In this document: positions 8,246-18,700 of the stretch, piece after piece
Position numbering within the stretch: the stretch's first letter is position 1
How the letters are laid out: each line of letters opens with the position of its first letter
Origin: Bacteroidales bacterium
Lineage (GTDB): Bacteria > Bacteroidota > Bacteroidia > Bacteroidales > JAADGE01
Length of the DNA: 45,260 bases
Direction: 5' to 3'
Assembly (NCBI GenBank): GCA_021108035.1
Contig: JAIORQ010000087.1
Location: 1-45,260, forward strand
Made by a program: the position numbers and the translations under genes
The notes under the pieces: model-generated
What the model saw: the letters and a program-made list of their open reading frames with translations, nothing else
Told to the model about the DNA's origin: nothing
Database searches by the model: none

Positions 8246-8923
8246 TTATTTAATAAAAAGGAAATAAATTGGAATTACAGTAAATCCGACACTAATCAGT
8301 AAGGCATATAAGCTGCCAATTACACTTAATCGTTTTCTCCAAATATCATTACTCCAACCGATAGTTTGAAAAGCGGACCAAAAAGCATGATTCAAATGAA
8401 GTCCCAAGGCAACAAAACTAACAATATAAACACCGGAATAAACATAAGCTAATGTTCCGCCGGTAAATAAACCGACAACTAAATTATAGGCATCATGCAT
8501 TTCTTCTCCGTGAACGATTGTTGAACTCATTTCTCCGAATTTCATTACATAAAAGAAGTTAATGATATGGGTAAACAAGAAACCGAAAATAAAAATTCCC
8601 AACCAAATCATATTTCGGGAAGACCAAGAACTGCTTTCTTTTTGATATTTTTTTTTATACTTTACCGGTGTTGCTCTCCAATTTTGAAATTGGATAATAA
8701 GCGCATACAGAATATGAATAATAAATCCTAAGGCCAGAATCGGTTGTATGATCTGAATAATAGGATTTGTATCCATAAAATGTGTTGCGATATTAAAAGC
8801 ATCAGAACCACCCAACAAAAATAAATTTGCTGTTAAGTGTACTAATAAGAACATTATTAAAAATAGTCCCGATAAGCTTAAAATCACTTTCTTCCCGAGA
8901 GAAGATGTTATAAAATTGCTCAT
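8246..8923 (-). CDS. sdhC: Succinate dehydrogenase/fumarate reductase cytochrome b subunit
   Basis: A 225-residue membrane anchor with five predicted hydrophobic helices. Helix-borne His residues suited to heme ligation include [36 protein letters not shown] and [10 protein letters not shown]. The single five-helix subunit (no separate SdhD) is the di-heme fumarate-reductase/succinate-dehydrogenase type found in Bacteroidota. It exchanges electrons with the quinone pool. It is the first gene of the operon, and a good Bacteroidota promoter ends 47 bp before the start codon. Confidence 0.93.
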   Translation of the reverse strand: MSNFITSSLGKKVILSLSGLFLIMFLLVHLTANLFLLGGSDAFNIATHFMDTNPIIQIIQPILALGFIIHILYALIIQFQNWRATPVKYKKKYQKESSSWSSRNMIWLGIFIFGFLFTHIINFFYVMKFGEMSSTIVHGEEMHDAYNLVVGLFTGGTLAYVYSGVYIVSFVALGLHLNHAFWSAFQTIGWSNDIWRKRLSVIGSLYALLISVGFTVIPIYFLFIK

Positions 8924-8970
8924 ATAATTTATAATTTATTAATATAATTTGAATATATTTGTAACACAGA

Positions 8971-9000
8971 CAAAGTTATATATATTTAATTTTTTTCAAA
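8971..9000 (-). promoter_or_regulatory. Promoter of sdhCAB
   Basis: On the minus strand, TTTG (9000-8997) and TAACTTTG (8978-8971) are separated by 18 bp. This fits the Bacteroidota consensus TTTG-N~19-TAnnTTTG; the second box is an exact TAnnTTTG match. Confidence 0.65.
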
Positions 9001-9030
9001 ATGTTTTTTTACATTGAATATATTAATATT

Positions 9031-9069
9031 TTTATTTTAGCATTAAAGCATTATCACATTTGACAATTT
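9031..9069 (-). repeat. Short dispersed AATGCTTAAATG-type repeat, copy 3
   Basis: The reverse complement reads TGTCAAATGTGATAATGCTT then TAATGCTAAAATAAA, matching 6271-6309. It lies between the divergent sdhC and pepP genes. Confidence 0.5.
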
Positions 9070-9106
9070 TCCGCTAAATTTATGACAGAACCAAAATTTT
9101 ATAAAT

Positions 9107-10393
9107 ATGAGATATAATAAGATACCTGAAAGTTTATTTATAAAAAACAGAAAAAAGATAAGCGGGAAAATTACAGGAAACTCTGTAGCCGTTATCAATT
9201 CCAACGATCAAATGCCGAGAAACGGTGATCAAACATTTGTGTACAGACAAAATTCAGATTTTTTTTATTTAACCGGTATAGAACAAGAAAAATCAATATT
9301 AATAATTTGTCCGAATGCCGAGAATAAAAAATTAAGAGAGATATTATTTCTTATTAAACCTGAAAAAGAACTTGAAATATGGGAAGGACATAAATTCACA
9401 AAAAAAGAAGCTCAAAATATCTCCGGTATCAAAACAGTAAAATGGTTAAGCGATTTTGATATCACTTTAAGAGAACTTTTGTTGAATAATAATGATATTT
9501 ATTTAAATATAAATGAATATTCAAAATTCACTACAGAAGTTCCTTACAAAGACATCAGATTTATAAATGAAATTAAAGAAAAATACCCTCTCCATAATTA
9601 CAAAAGACTTGCACCTGTTTTAACAGAAATGCGTCTTCAAAAAGAGCCGGAAGAAATTGAACTTTTACAAAAAGCATGTGATATCACTACCGGAGCATTT
9701 CACAGAATCCTGAAGTTTATTAAACCCGGAATTAAAGAATATGAAATTGAAGCTGAAATTACACATGAATTCATAAAAAACGGGGCAAAAGGACATGCTT
9801 ACGAACCAATCACAGCATCAGGAAAAAATAATTGTGTATTGCATTATGTTTCGAATGACCAAATTTGCAAAGACGGGGATCTTGTTTTAATGGACTTTGG
9901 TGCAGAATATGCCGGTTATGCTGCAGATACAACAAGAACAATTCCCGTTAACGGTAAATTTACCGGAAGGCAAAAAGAAGTTTATAATTCAGTATTAAAT
10001 GTTTTTAATAAAGCCGTGAAATTAATAAAACCCGGAGCCACCATAAATAACGTGAATAATAAAGTAAATAAGTTGATTGAAAAAGAATTAATACAACTTG
10101 GCCTTATGAAAAAAGAAGAACTTAATAAAAAAGAGAAAAAAGAAACTGTAAGGATGAAATATTTCATGCACGGAACATCTCATTTTATTGGTTTAGATGT
10201 TCATGATGTAGGCACAAAAGATACAGTTTTCAAGCCCGGAATGGTTTTAAGTTGTGAGCCGGCAATTTATATCGAAGAAGAAGGTTTCGGAATTCGTTTG
10301 GAAAATGATATATTAATCACGAAAGACGGACAAATTGATTTATTAGCTGACGAACCGATAGAACCTGATGAAATTGAAAAACTGATGAAATAG
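9107..10393 (+). CDS. pepP: Xaa-Pro aminopeptidase (M24B)
   Basis: A 428-residue cytosolic metallopeptidase that removes an N-terminal residue preceding proline. The N-terminal creatinase-like domain (to ~170) includes FVYRQNSDFFYLTGIEQ, the typical aminopeptidase P substrate-domain motif. The C-terminal pita-bread domain has all five metal ligands: Asp263 and Asp274 (LMDFGAEYAGYAADTTRT), His359 (HGTSHFIGLDVHD), Glu384 (CEPAIYIE) and Glu399 (RLEND). Length is normal. It is divergent from sdhC and convergent with the hybrid kinase gene, with only 7 bp between the two stops. Confidence 0.95.
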   Translation: MRYNKIPESLFIKNRKKISGKITGNSVAVINSNDQMPRNGDQTFVYRQNSDFFYLTGIEQEKSILIICPNAENKKLREILFLIKPEKELEIWEGHKFTKKEAQNISGIKTVKWLSDFDITLRELLLNNNDIYLNINEYSKFTTEVPYKDIRFINEIKEKYPLHNYKRLAPVLTEMRLQKEPEEIELLQKACDITTGAFHRILKFIKPGIKEYEIEAEITHEFIKNGAKGHAYEPITASGKNNCVLHYVSNDQICKDGDLVLMDFGAEYAGYAADTTRTIPVNGKFTGRQKEVYNSVLNVFNKAVKLIKPGATINNVNNKVNKLIEKELIQLGLMKKEELNKKEKKETVRMKYFMHGTSHFIGLDVHDVGTKDTVFKPGMVLSCEPAIYIEEEGFGIRLENDILITKDGQIDLLADEPIEPDEIEKLMK

Positions 10394-10400
10394 GTTTTTT

Positions 10401-12920
10401 TTAAATTGAAATATATTTATTAATAACTTCGTAAAAATCTTCTTCGCTTATTGGTTTTGAAATAAAATCATTACAACCTGCCGACATAGCTTTGTCAATT
10501 TCTTCTGTTGTTGAATATGCAGTTTGGGCAATTATGGGTAAATTTGGTCGAAATTCTTTTATCAATTTTGTTGCTTCGTAGCCGTTCATTATCGGCATCT
10601 TTAAATCCATAAGAACAAGGTCAATATGAGAATTATCTTTGCAAATTTCTACAGTTTCTTGCCCGTTTTTTGCATGAAGCATTTTGCATGTTAATTCTGA
10701 CTTGTCGATTAACAATGTTTCAAGATAAAAATAATTTACTTCTTCGTCTTCTGCAATTAAGATTATATATTCATCTTTTACTAACTTTTTCTGCTTCGTT
10801 TCAGATAACAGCTCTTTATCAGTTCCTTTATAAACAAGTTTATAAGGAATTGTAACAAAAAATGTTGAGCCTTTTCCTTTTTCTGATATTAGAGTTATTT
10901 TACCGCCTATTAATTTTGCATTTTCTTTTGATATTGCTAATCCGAGGCCAAGCCCGTCAATTTTTTCAGTTAATTTTGTTTCTTCTTGTGAAAATGGTTC
11001 AAAAATAATATTTTGTTTTTCGATTCTTATTCCTGTTCCGGTGTCTTTCACATATATTTCCAGTTGAGACAAGGCGTGTTTTGTTTGTACAAGCCGGTAT
11101 CCGAATTCAACAAACCCTTTGTTAGTAAATTTTATGGCATTATTCAATAAGTTGCTTAATACTTTATTCAATATTTTCGGATCCGTCAGAATAGTACTTT
11201 CTTTGTCAGAAAGTCCTTTTTTCAAATATAAAGGAATTTTGTTTTCTTTAGCTTTAATGTCGAAAAATGAAAACAGTTCTAATAATAAGTCATTTAAACA
11301 TACATTTTTTTCTGATGATTTTATTTGCTTTGATCCGAGTTTAGAAATTTCGAGAATATTATTTATAATATACAATAATTGGTTTCCGCTGTTTTGAATG
11401 ATATTAATATAGTGTTTTCGTTTTTCTTCTGCCAGTTCTCTTTTATACAGTAATTGAGAAAAGCCGAGAATACCGTTCATAGGTGTTCTTATCTCATGGG
11501 ACATATTGTTAATAAATTCGGTTTTTAAACGGTCGCTTTCTTCAGCTTTTTCTTTTGCTTTTATCAGTTCTTCGTTTTGTGTTTTATATTCTTCATTTAA
11601 AGAAGCAAATTCTTTGTTTTGTATAGTAAGTTGTTTTTCCGCCTTTTTACGTTCTGTGATATCGTAAACCCTCGCCTGAAGCACCTTCTTGCCGCCTAAT
11701 ACCATAACATCAAGCAGTACATCAGCGGGAAAATCAGTACCGTCTAAACGACGGTGTAAATGTTCAAACCGTTTGCTGCCTTCTTTCAAAGCAATTCTTA
11801 TGTTATTTTTGGCATAACTCATCGAATCGGTGCCGTCTTTTTGAGTCGGAGGTGAGAAGTCGGAAGGATGCTTGCTGCAGAATTGCTCCCGCTCGGTACA
11901 ACCGAAAAGTTGCAAGGTAGCATTATTGCAATCGAAAAAACCATTTTCATCAAGAAGCATAATTGCGTCACTTGATGAGTCATACAGAGTTCGTAATTTT
12001 TCTTCACTGTCCTGCAGTTTCTTTTTCTCTTGCTTACGTTCGGTAATATCATTAAAGTGCGATAAAAAATATTTCGATTGATTATTTTCGTCAAGAATAA
12101 TTGAGCTTATCATTTCTGCAGGAAAAATTGAACCGTTTTTTCGCTTTATGGTTATTTCGCCGTTCCATTGTCCGCATGATAAAAGCATTGGAATTATTTC
12201 TTCTTCAAGTTGTTTTGCCCCTTCTTTGTCAGTGAACAAAAAAATTGATTTGTTAATAATTTTAATATCATTGTCATAACCGCCTAAAGCAAGAAGCCCC
12301 GGATTAACATATTCTATTTTACCTTCCAAATCGGTAATAATAATTGCTTGGGAAGTAGTAGCAACAGCTTGTGATAATTTTCGTATTTCTTCTTCTGCCT
12401 GCATTTTCTTTGTAACATTTTCGGCAATTTTTACAATCCCTGTTATTCTGCCTTGATTATCCTTTATTGGGATACCAATATCATTCCAATAACTTTCGCC
12501 GACACCTGCTAAGGATTTTGCATGAACAATACCTTGCTCTATTTTACCTGTTTTTAATGCTTTAACTATCGGACAATTAGGGCATATAGTATTTCTGCCC
12601 GGCAGGGCTTTATAGCAGAGCTGTCCTATTGCATTGGGGTTAAGTTTAATCGTAGCTTCATTAGCCCATAGTATTTTTAAATTTGTATCAAGTTGCAGAA
12701 CAATATCAGGGATGCTGTTAAGAATAGCCAGCATTTTTTTTTCACTTCCTTCTGCTTTTTCTTTGGCAATAAGAAGTTCTTCGTTTTGGGATTTGTATTC
12801 TTCGCAGAGAGTTTCAAATTCGTTTTTTCTATCCCTTTTTTCTAATTCAATAACAATTTTACGTAATTCTTTCAATTCTTCTGTAAGCTGCTTTTTTGTT
12901 TTATTAATATCTTTCATCAA
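10401..12920 (-). CDS. Hybrid sensor histidine kinase, three PAS domains
   Basis: An 839-residue protein with no membrane segment. An N-terminal coiled coil (~1-60) precedes PAS1 ([16 protein letters not shown]), whose [17 protein letters not shown] stretch carries three closely spaced Cys. PAS2 starts at [26 protein letters not shown]3 at [21 protein letters not shown] short coiled coil leads to HisKA with phospho-His475 ([13 protein letters not shown]), HATPase_c ([26 protein letters not shown]) and a C-terminal receiver with Asp772 ([14 protein letters not shown]). It starts 9 bp after the stop of the next hybrid kinase upstream, so they share an operon. The last ~364 residues are about 91% identical to that neighbour by eye count. 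The ligand is unknown; the Cys cluster could suit metal or redox sensing (inference). Confidence 0.92.
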   Translation of the reverse strand: MMKDINKTKKQLTEELKELRKIVIELEKRDRKNEFETLCEEYKSQNEELLIAKEKAEGSEKKMLAILNSIPDIVLQLDTNLKILWANEATIKLNPNAIGQLCYKALPGRNTICPNCPIVKALKTGKIEQGIVHAKSLAGVGESYWNDIGIPIKDNQGRITGIVKIAENVTKKMQAEEEIRKLSQAVATTSQAIIITDLEGKIEYVNPGLLALGGYDNDIKIINKSIFLFTDKEGAKQLEEEIIPMLLSCGQWNGEITIKRKNGSIFPAEMISSIILDENNQSKYFLSHFNDITERKQEKKKLQDSEEKLRTLYDSSSDAIMLLDENGFFDCNNATLQLFGCTEREQFCSKHPSDFSPPTQKDGTDSMSYAKNNIRIALKEGSKRFEHLHRRLDGTDFPADVLLDVMVLGGKKVLQARVYDITERKKAEKQLTIQNKEFASLNEEYKTQNEELIKAKEKAEESDRLKTEFINNMSHEIRTPMNGILGFSQLLYKRELAEEKRKHYINIIQNSGNQLLYIINNILEISKLGSKQIKSSEKNVCLNDLLLELFSFFDIKAKENKIPLYLKKGLSDKESTILTDPKILNKVLSNLLNNAIKFTNKGFVEFGYRLVQTKHALSQLEIYVKDTGTGIRIEKQNIIFEPFSQEETKLTEKIDGLGLGLAISKENAKLIGGKITLISEKGKGSTFFVTIPYKLVYKGTDKELLSETKQKKLVKDEYIILIAEDEEVNYFYLETLLIDKSELTCKMLHAKNGQETVEICKDNSHIDLVLMDLKMPIMNGYEATKLIKEFRPNLPIIAQTAYSTTEEIDKAMSAGCNDFISKPISEEDFYEVINKYISI

Positions 12921-12929
12921 AAAATATTT

Positions 12930-15719
12930 TTAGCACTTAATAAATTTATTAATAACTTCGTTAAAGTCATCTTCGCTTATAGGCTTTGAAATAAAATCAT
13001 CACAACCTGCCGACATAGCTTTGTCTATATCTTCTGTTGTTGAATATGCTGTTTGTGCAACTATCGGCAAATCCGGACAGAATTCCTTTATTAGTTTTGT
13101 TGCTTCGTAACCGTTCATTATCGGCATCTTTAAATCCATAAGAACAAGGTCAATATGAGAATTATCTTTGCAAATTTCTACAGTTTCTTGTCCGTTTTTT
13201 GCATGAAGTATTTTGCAAGTTAATTCTGACTCATCGACTAACAATGTTTCAAGATACAAATAATTTACTTCTTCGTCTTCTGCTATTAAGATAGTATATT
13301 TTTCTTTTACTAACTTTTTCAGCTTTGTTGCAGATAACAGTTCTTTAATAGTTTCTTTATAAACAATTTTGTAAGGAATTGTAACAAAAAATGTTGAGCC
13401 TTTTCCTTTTTCTGATATTAGGGTAATTTTACCGCCAATTAATTTTGCATTTTCTTTTGATATTGCTAATCCGAGGCCAAGTCCGTCAATTTTTTCAGTT
13501 AATCTTGTTTCTTCTTGTGAAAATGGTTCAAAAATAATCTTTTGTTTTTCGGGTCTTATTCCTGTTCCTGTGTCTTTTACATATATTTCCAGTTGAGACA
13601 AAGCGTGCTTTGTTTGTACAAGCCGGTATCCGAATTCAACAAACCCGTTGTTAGTAAATTTTAAGGCATTATCCAATAAGTTGCTTAATACCTTTTTCAG
13701 TATTTTCGGGTCTGTCATAATAGTACTTTCTTTGTCGGAAAGTCCTTTTTTCAAATAAAAAGAAATTTTGTTTTCTTTAGCTTTAATGTCGAAAATTGAA
13801 AACAGTTCTAGTAATAAGTCATTTAAACAAACATTTTTATCTGATGATTTTATTTGCTTTGATCCGAGTTTAGAAATTTCGAGAATATTATTTATAATAT
13901 ACAATAATTGGTTTCCGCTGTTTTGAATGATATTAATATAGTGTTTTCGTTTTTCTTCTGCCAGTTCTCTTTTATACAGTAATTGAGAAAAGCCGAGAAT
14001 ACCGTTCATAGGTGTTCTTATCTCATGGGACATATTGTTAATAAATTCGGTTTTTAAACGGTCGCTTTCTTCAGCTTTTTCTTTTGCTTTTATCAGTTCT
14101 TCGTTTTGAATCAAATATTCTTCATTTAAAGAAGCGTATTCCTCATTTTGCCTTTTTAATTCTTGTTCTGCCTTCTTACGAGCACTTACATCACGATAAT
14201 TAACAACAATCCCATTTATTTTTGGAGAGTTTAGCAAATTTTTACCTGTTCCTTCAAGGTGTAGCCATGTACCGTCTTTATGAAGATACCTGAAATTAAC
14301 ATTTTCAAAATTTTTCGGGTTTTTAAGCAATTTTGTAAATTGAACCAATATGCGATCCCTATCATCAGGATGGACTAATTCAAAAGAATTTTTACCTGCC
14401 AATTCACCTTTTCTGTATCCGAGAACATATTTATGAGCAGGGCTTTCGTACATAATATTTCCTTTATTGTCTAATATTGAAATTACATCAGTACTGTTCT
14501 CAATTAAAGTTCTGAAATATTCTTCATTTTCTTTTAAAGCTTCTTCTGCTTTTTTTCTTGCTGTAATATCTTCTTTAATTGCAAGATAATTTACAATTTT
14601 TCCGGACTCATTTTTTATTGGTGTTATTGTTACTTGTTCCCAAAAATAATCGCCGTTTTTTTTCTCATTATATAATTTTCCTTTCCAGATATTCCCTTGT
14701 GTAATTGTCTGCCACAGTTCAACATAATGCTCTTTGGGTAATTTCCCTGCATTTATTATTCGAAAATTTTTTCCGAGAACTTCTTCAGCTGTATAACCTG
14801 TCAGTTTAGTAAATTCGGGGTTTGTATATTCAATATTTCCTTCTGTATCGGTAATTACAATTGTATTTGCACTTTGTTTAACTGCTGTTGAAAGTTTTCT
14901 GATAAGTACTTTTGTTTTTTCACGTTCAGTTAAATCTCTGAAAACCGCAATATAATTTTTATTGTCTAATCTTTTAGAGTTCATCTCAATAGGGATTTCA
15001 TTTCCTTTTTTCCCTTTAATTCTTCTTTCTTTAATAATTGTTTCACCTTTATCAAGCTCATCAAATTTAAGAGGTTCTTCTTCCAACATCTTTTTTGAGA
15101 ATATAAACCCAATATGTTTCCCTGTTAATTCTGATTTTGTATAGCCTGTAAGCTTACATATACTTTTATTAGCTGTAATAATATTTCCTTTCATATTACC
15201 TATAAGAATTCCGTCTCCTGCATTATCAATAACATCTCGAAATTTCTTTTCACTTTTTTGCAACTTTTTTTCTGCAATTATTTCTTTAGTTTTGTCTGTT
15301 GTCAGCAATACAAAACCTGATATATTTTTATTTTTATCCAAAATACATGACGCTTTTAATTTCAAGTGTCTGATGCCGTTTTCAGTTTTTTGATTAACAA
15401 GACATTCATAATTGCCTGTTTTTTTTATAATTTTAATTGCATTTTCTATTCTTGAAAACTTAACTTTTTCCATTGCATGGATTTCGGTTAAATTTTTACC
15501 GATAACTTCTGATGCTTTGTATCTGAAAATTTGTTCTGCTCTACGACTAAAAAAGATAACATTCAAATCAATATCAGTAGCAATAACTGACATTTTTGTT
15601 AACGAATGCATGATGTTATCTAATAACATTGCTTGTGCTGATTCAGACTTCTCGGTTAGTTGTAAACGAAGTCCTTTTACTTCATCATGTAATTCTTGCT
15701 TTGTAAAATTTTTATTCAT
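12930..15719 (-). CDS. Hybrid sensor histidine kinase, four PAS domains
   Basis: The ATG at 15719 (MNKNFTKQELHDE) is preferred over the ATG at 15743 because the coiled-coil N-terminus begins there. The longer form is 937 residues. Four PAS domains follow: MSVIATDIDLNVIFFSRRAE, NAGDGILIGNMKGNIITANK, QSANTIVITDTEGNIEYTNPEF, and NSTDVISILDNKGNIMYESP. Each is followed by a C-terminal PAC-like segment (ITARKKAE or similar). HisKA (His573, longer numbering), HATPase_c and a receiver (Asp870) come next. It is cytoplasmic. Its catalytic half is a near-duplicate of the downstream kinase, with a 269-bp stretch of identical DNA (13840-14108 versus 11311-11579). The PAS halves are unrelated in detail, so the two kinases share an output but sense different inputs. 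Confidence 0.92.
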   Translation of the reverse strand: MNKNFTKQELHDEVKGLRLQLTEKSESAQAMLLDNIMHSLTKMSVIATDIDLNVIFFSRRAEQIFRYKASEVIGKNLTEIHAMEKVKFSRIENAIKIIKKTGNYECLVNQKTENGIRHLKLKASCILDKNKNISGFVLLTTDKTKEIIAEKKLQKSEKKFRDVIDNAGDGILIGNMKGNIITANKSICKLTGYTKSELTGKHIGFIFSKKMLEEEPLKFDELDKGETIIKERRIKGKKGNEIPIEMNSKRLDNKNYIAVFRDLTEREKTKVLIRKLSTAVKQSANTIVITDTEGNIEYTNPEFTKLTGYTAEEVLGKNFRIINAGKLPKEHYVELWQTITQGNIWKGKLYNEKKNGDYFWEQVTITPIKNESGKIVNYLAIKEDITARKKAEEALKENEEYFRTLIENSTDVISILDNKGNIMYESPAHKYVLGYRKGELAGKNSFELVHPDDRDRILVQFTKLLKNPKNFENVNFRYLHKDGTWLHLEGTGKNLLNSPKINGIVVNYRDVSARKKAEQELKRQNEEYASLNEEYLIQNEELIKAKEKAEESDRLKTEFINNMSHEIRTPMNGILGFSQLLYKRELAEEKRKHYINIIQNSGNQLLYIINNILEISKLGSKQIKSSDKNVCLNDLLLELFSIFDIKAKENKISFYLKKGLSDKESTIMTDPKILKKVLSNLLDNALKFTNNGFVEFGYRLVQTKHALSQLEIYVKDTGTGIRPEKQKIIFEPFSQEETRLTEKIDGLGLGLAISKENAKLIGGKITLISEKGKGSTFFVTIPYKIVYKETIKELLSATKLKKLVKEKYTILIAEDEEVNYLYLETLLVDESELTCKILHAKNGQETVEICKDNSHIDLVLMDLKMPIMNGYEATKLIKEFCPDLPIVAQTAYSTTEDIDKAMSAGCDDFISKPISEDDFNEVINKFIKC

Positions 15720-15739
15720 GTTCAGAAGTTTTTTTAAGT

Positions 15740-15779
15740 GCAAATGTAATAATGCTTAAATACTCTAATGATTTAATAC
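15740..15779 (+). repeat. Short dispersed AATGCTTAAATG-type repeat, copy 4
   Basis: CAAATGTAATAATGCTTAAA followed by TACTCTAATGATTTAATAC in the gap between the 1801-residue kinase and the hybrid kinase. It matches 6168-6217. It overlaps the upstream alternative start of the hybrid kinase, another reason to prefer the start at 15719. Confidence 0.5.
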
Positions 15780-15788
15780 TGTATTGCT

Positions 15789-18700
15789 TCATAAAATCAT
15801 TGGTATTGTAAAAATAAACTCACTGCCTTTACCTTCTTCGCTTTCTACCCATATTTTACCGCCGTGTTTTTCAACAAATTCTTTACAGAGAATTAAGCCG
15901 AGACCTGTTCCGGTTTCATTGTCAGTTCCTTCTGTTGAAACATTTTCGGTTATTGTGAATAATTTGGCTTGTATATCGGATGCAATACCTATTCCGCTGT
16001 CTTTTACTGCAATTTTTATGTGTCTTTGTTTGTTATCTTCCTTTATTTCTTGGGCTTTTATAATAATTTCACCTCCTCTGTGTGTATATTTTATTGCATT
16101 TGAAATTAAATTTCGAATAACAGTTGAAATCATATTTTTATCAGCTTTAACAATAATATCTTCCGGGATTAGATTTTTTATAGTTATTGATTTTTTTTCA
16201 GCCGGCAGTTTTAAAAGTTTTATTGTTTTAGTATATAATAAATACAGGTTTCCTTTTTCAGGATTAAAATCAAGAACTCCTCTTTGTGAACGAGACCAAA
16301 GAAGTAAATTTTCCAGTAGTTTATCAATGTTTTGCACACTCTGAAATATTATACGAATGAATTTTTTTTGTTTTTGAATATCATATTCTTTTAAATTTTT
16401 AAGCAGTAGTTTTGAAAAACCAAGTACTGCGGCAATCGGGTTTTTCAGGTCGTGGGCAATTATTGAAAAAAATATATCTTTTGTGGCATTGAGTTCTTGT
16501 AATTGTTTTTCGTTTTCTATAAGGGATTGTTCTGCTTTTTTACGTTCTGTTATATCTCTTACAATGGATGTAATATATTTTGGTTTATTATTAATATCGG
16601 TTACAAGTGAGATATTAATTTCAACAGGGATTTTTTCTTTTTCTTTTGTCAGAAATATTTTTTCATACGGTGCAACTTTTCCCCCGGCGAGTAATTGTTT
16701 TTTCTTATCTTTGGTATCATTATGAAATTCAGGAATAATATTATCCTGTATCTGCATTTTTAAAAATTCATCTTTTGAGTAGCCTAAAAGTTTACATGCC
16801 TGTTTGCTCACATCTTTATAAGTATCATCTATATTTATTAAAAAAATAGCATCTCCTGCAGATTCAAAAAGAGACTGATAATCTTTTTTATATTCTTTCA
16901 TTGCTTTTTCTGTTTGTTTTCTTTCGGTAATATCGCGAGCAATAACGAGAACACCTGCCGGTTTGTTTTGTTCAATTATTAATGTGGTTTTTACTTCAAT
17001 AGAAATATTTTTACCTTTTTTATTAATAAATTCAGCTTCATACATAAATGAACTTTTTTCTCCTTTCTTTCGTTTTGCAAAACGTTCATTAAGGTCATGA
17101 ATTTGATCGGAAGGAAGAAGTTCCCTGATATTTTTTTGTAATAACTCTTTTTCACTGTATCCTGTAAATCTTATACCTTCATTATTTACATATTTGACAT
17201 TTCCTTCCAAATCAAGTAACAGTATAACATCTTTGGCTGTTTCTGCTAATTGGCGATATTTTTCTTCGCTTTCGCGTAATGCTTCTTCTGCAAATTTACG
17301 ATGAATAACATCCGAAGCCTGTTTGGTTATTGCTTCTATTGTTGCTTTATACCTGATAATTTCATCTTTTTTTAATAAAATAACAATACCGCCCTGTGCA
17401 ATCTTCCCAAATGAAATTCCCATTGAATAAATATGACTTATATTAAGCAGTATTTCAACAATTTTACATGCTTTTTCGGGAAGTTTTCCGAGTGATAATG
17501 AATGTAATCCGTTAGGTATTAATTTTAATTTACCGGCTGCAACCAGTTTTTCTTTTTTCTCTGTTATATCAGGCAAGAAACTCATCTTTCTCGGATCTTT
17601 TCCTAAAATATCCAATACGGATTTTATATGTTTTTCAAAACCAAAATATTCTTTTATGCTGATTGCTCCGTTTTCCCTGTCGGAAGATGTTACTATAACA
17701 TAAGAATTATCGGTAAGCTCATATATTTTTTGTCCTAATAACTTGTAAACTTCTTTCAGAGTGTTACATTTATTAAAAGCAGCAGCCGTTTCAGACATTA
17801 CAGTCAGTCTTTTAATATAATGCTTAGTGTTTTCTTCTGCTTCTATACGTTTTGTAATCTCACGTGCTTGTTGTATGTTTTGTAATCCGAGCAGAGAAAT
17901 ATCGCTGACAATTATTTCAAGAAATGATATTGCTTTACTGAATTGCTGTTCTGTCCCGATTTTTAATTTTCTTGATGCTTTAATAAGTTTATCTGCATCT
18001 GTACCGATTTTTACAGCATAACTACGCACTTCATCCTCGGAAAGTTCAGCAGTTAATTTTTGTCTGAAGCTCCATACAGCTACTTGTTTATCCCCGATAA
18101 AAATAGGAACCGCTCCGTCTGACAGTTCTTTAAAATTTTTACAGGAAGATATTACAGATAATCCCTTTTTCGTTTTAGAAATAAGATTAGCATCAGAAAT
18201 TTCACATTTTTCTAAACCCTTTTTTGTATTACGAATTATCTTACAAAAATCACTGAAATTACTTTGTTTAGTTATAGGGTTACCTTTTTCATCAAATATC
18301 TGAGAGGCAACTTCATAAGATTCGGCAAAACCATCCTGCAATTGCTGTAAAATATCAATATCAATAACATCAATGAGTTTTAAATCTTTTGTATTGCCGG
18401 CAGGTTGTGATAAAACAAGGAGCTTGTGTTTTAATGCTTGTTCTGCTTTTTTACGCTCGGTAATATCTGAAGCAAAAGTAATAACTACATCCTTGTTAAA
18501 ATAGATACCTTTTTTGGATCTTACAATTTTTGGAAATACTTCGCCGTTTTTCCTTATACCCCAGAAATCGTATTGACAGGGTTTATCGTTAAATGCATCT
18601 TCGACAAATCCGATAATTTTTTTCATGTCATTTTTTCCCGGGGCTGATAAAAACTCAGGTGTTTTCCCAATGAAAAATTCCTTCGGATACCCGTACATGT

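Noticed and set aside
15784-16344. A 186-codon + strand frame opposite the giant kinase
   Set aside because: It is antisense to the HisKA/HATPase region of a well-supported gene, and a similar frame occurs opposite the related kinase (21381-21836), as expected for mirrored conserved coding DNA.
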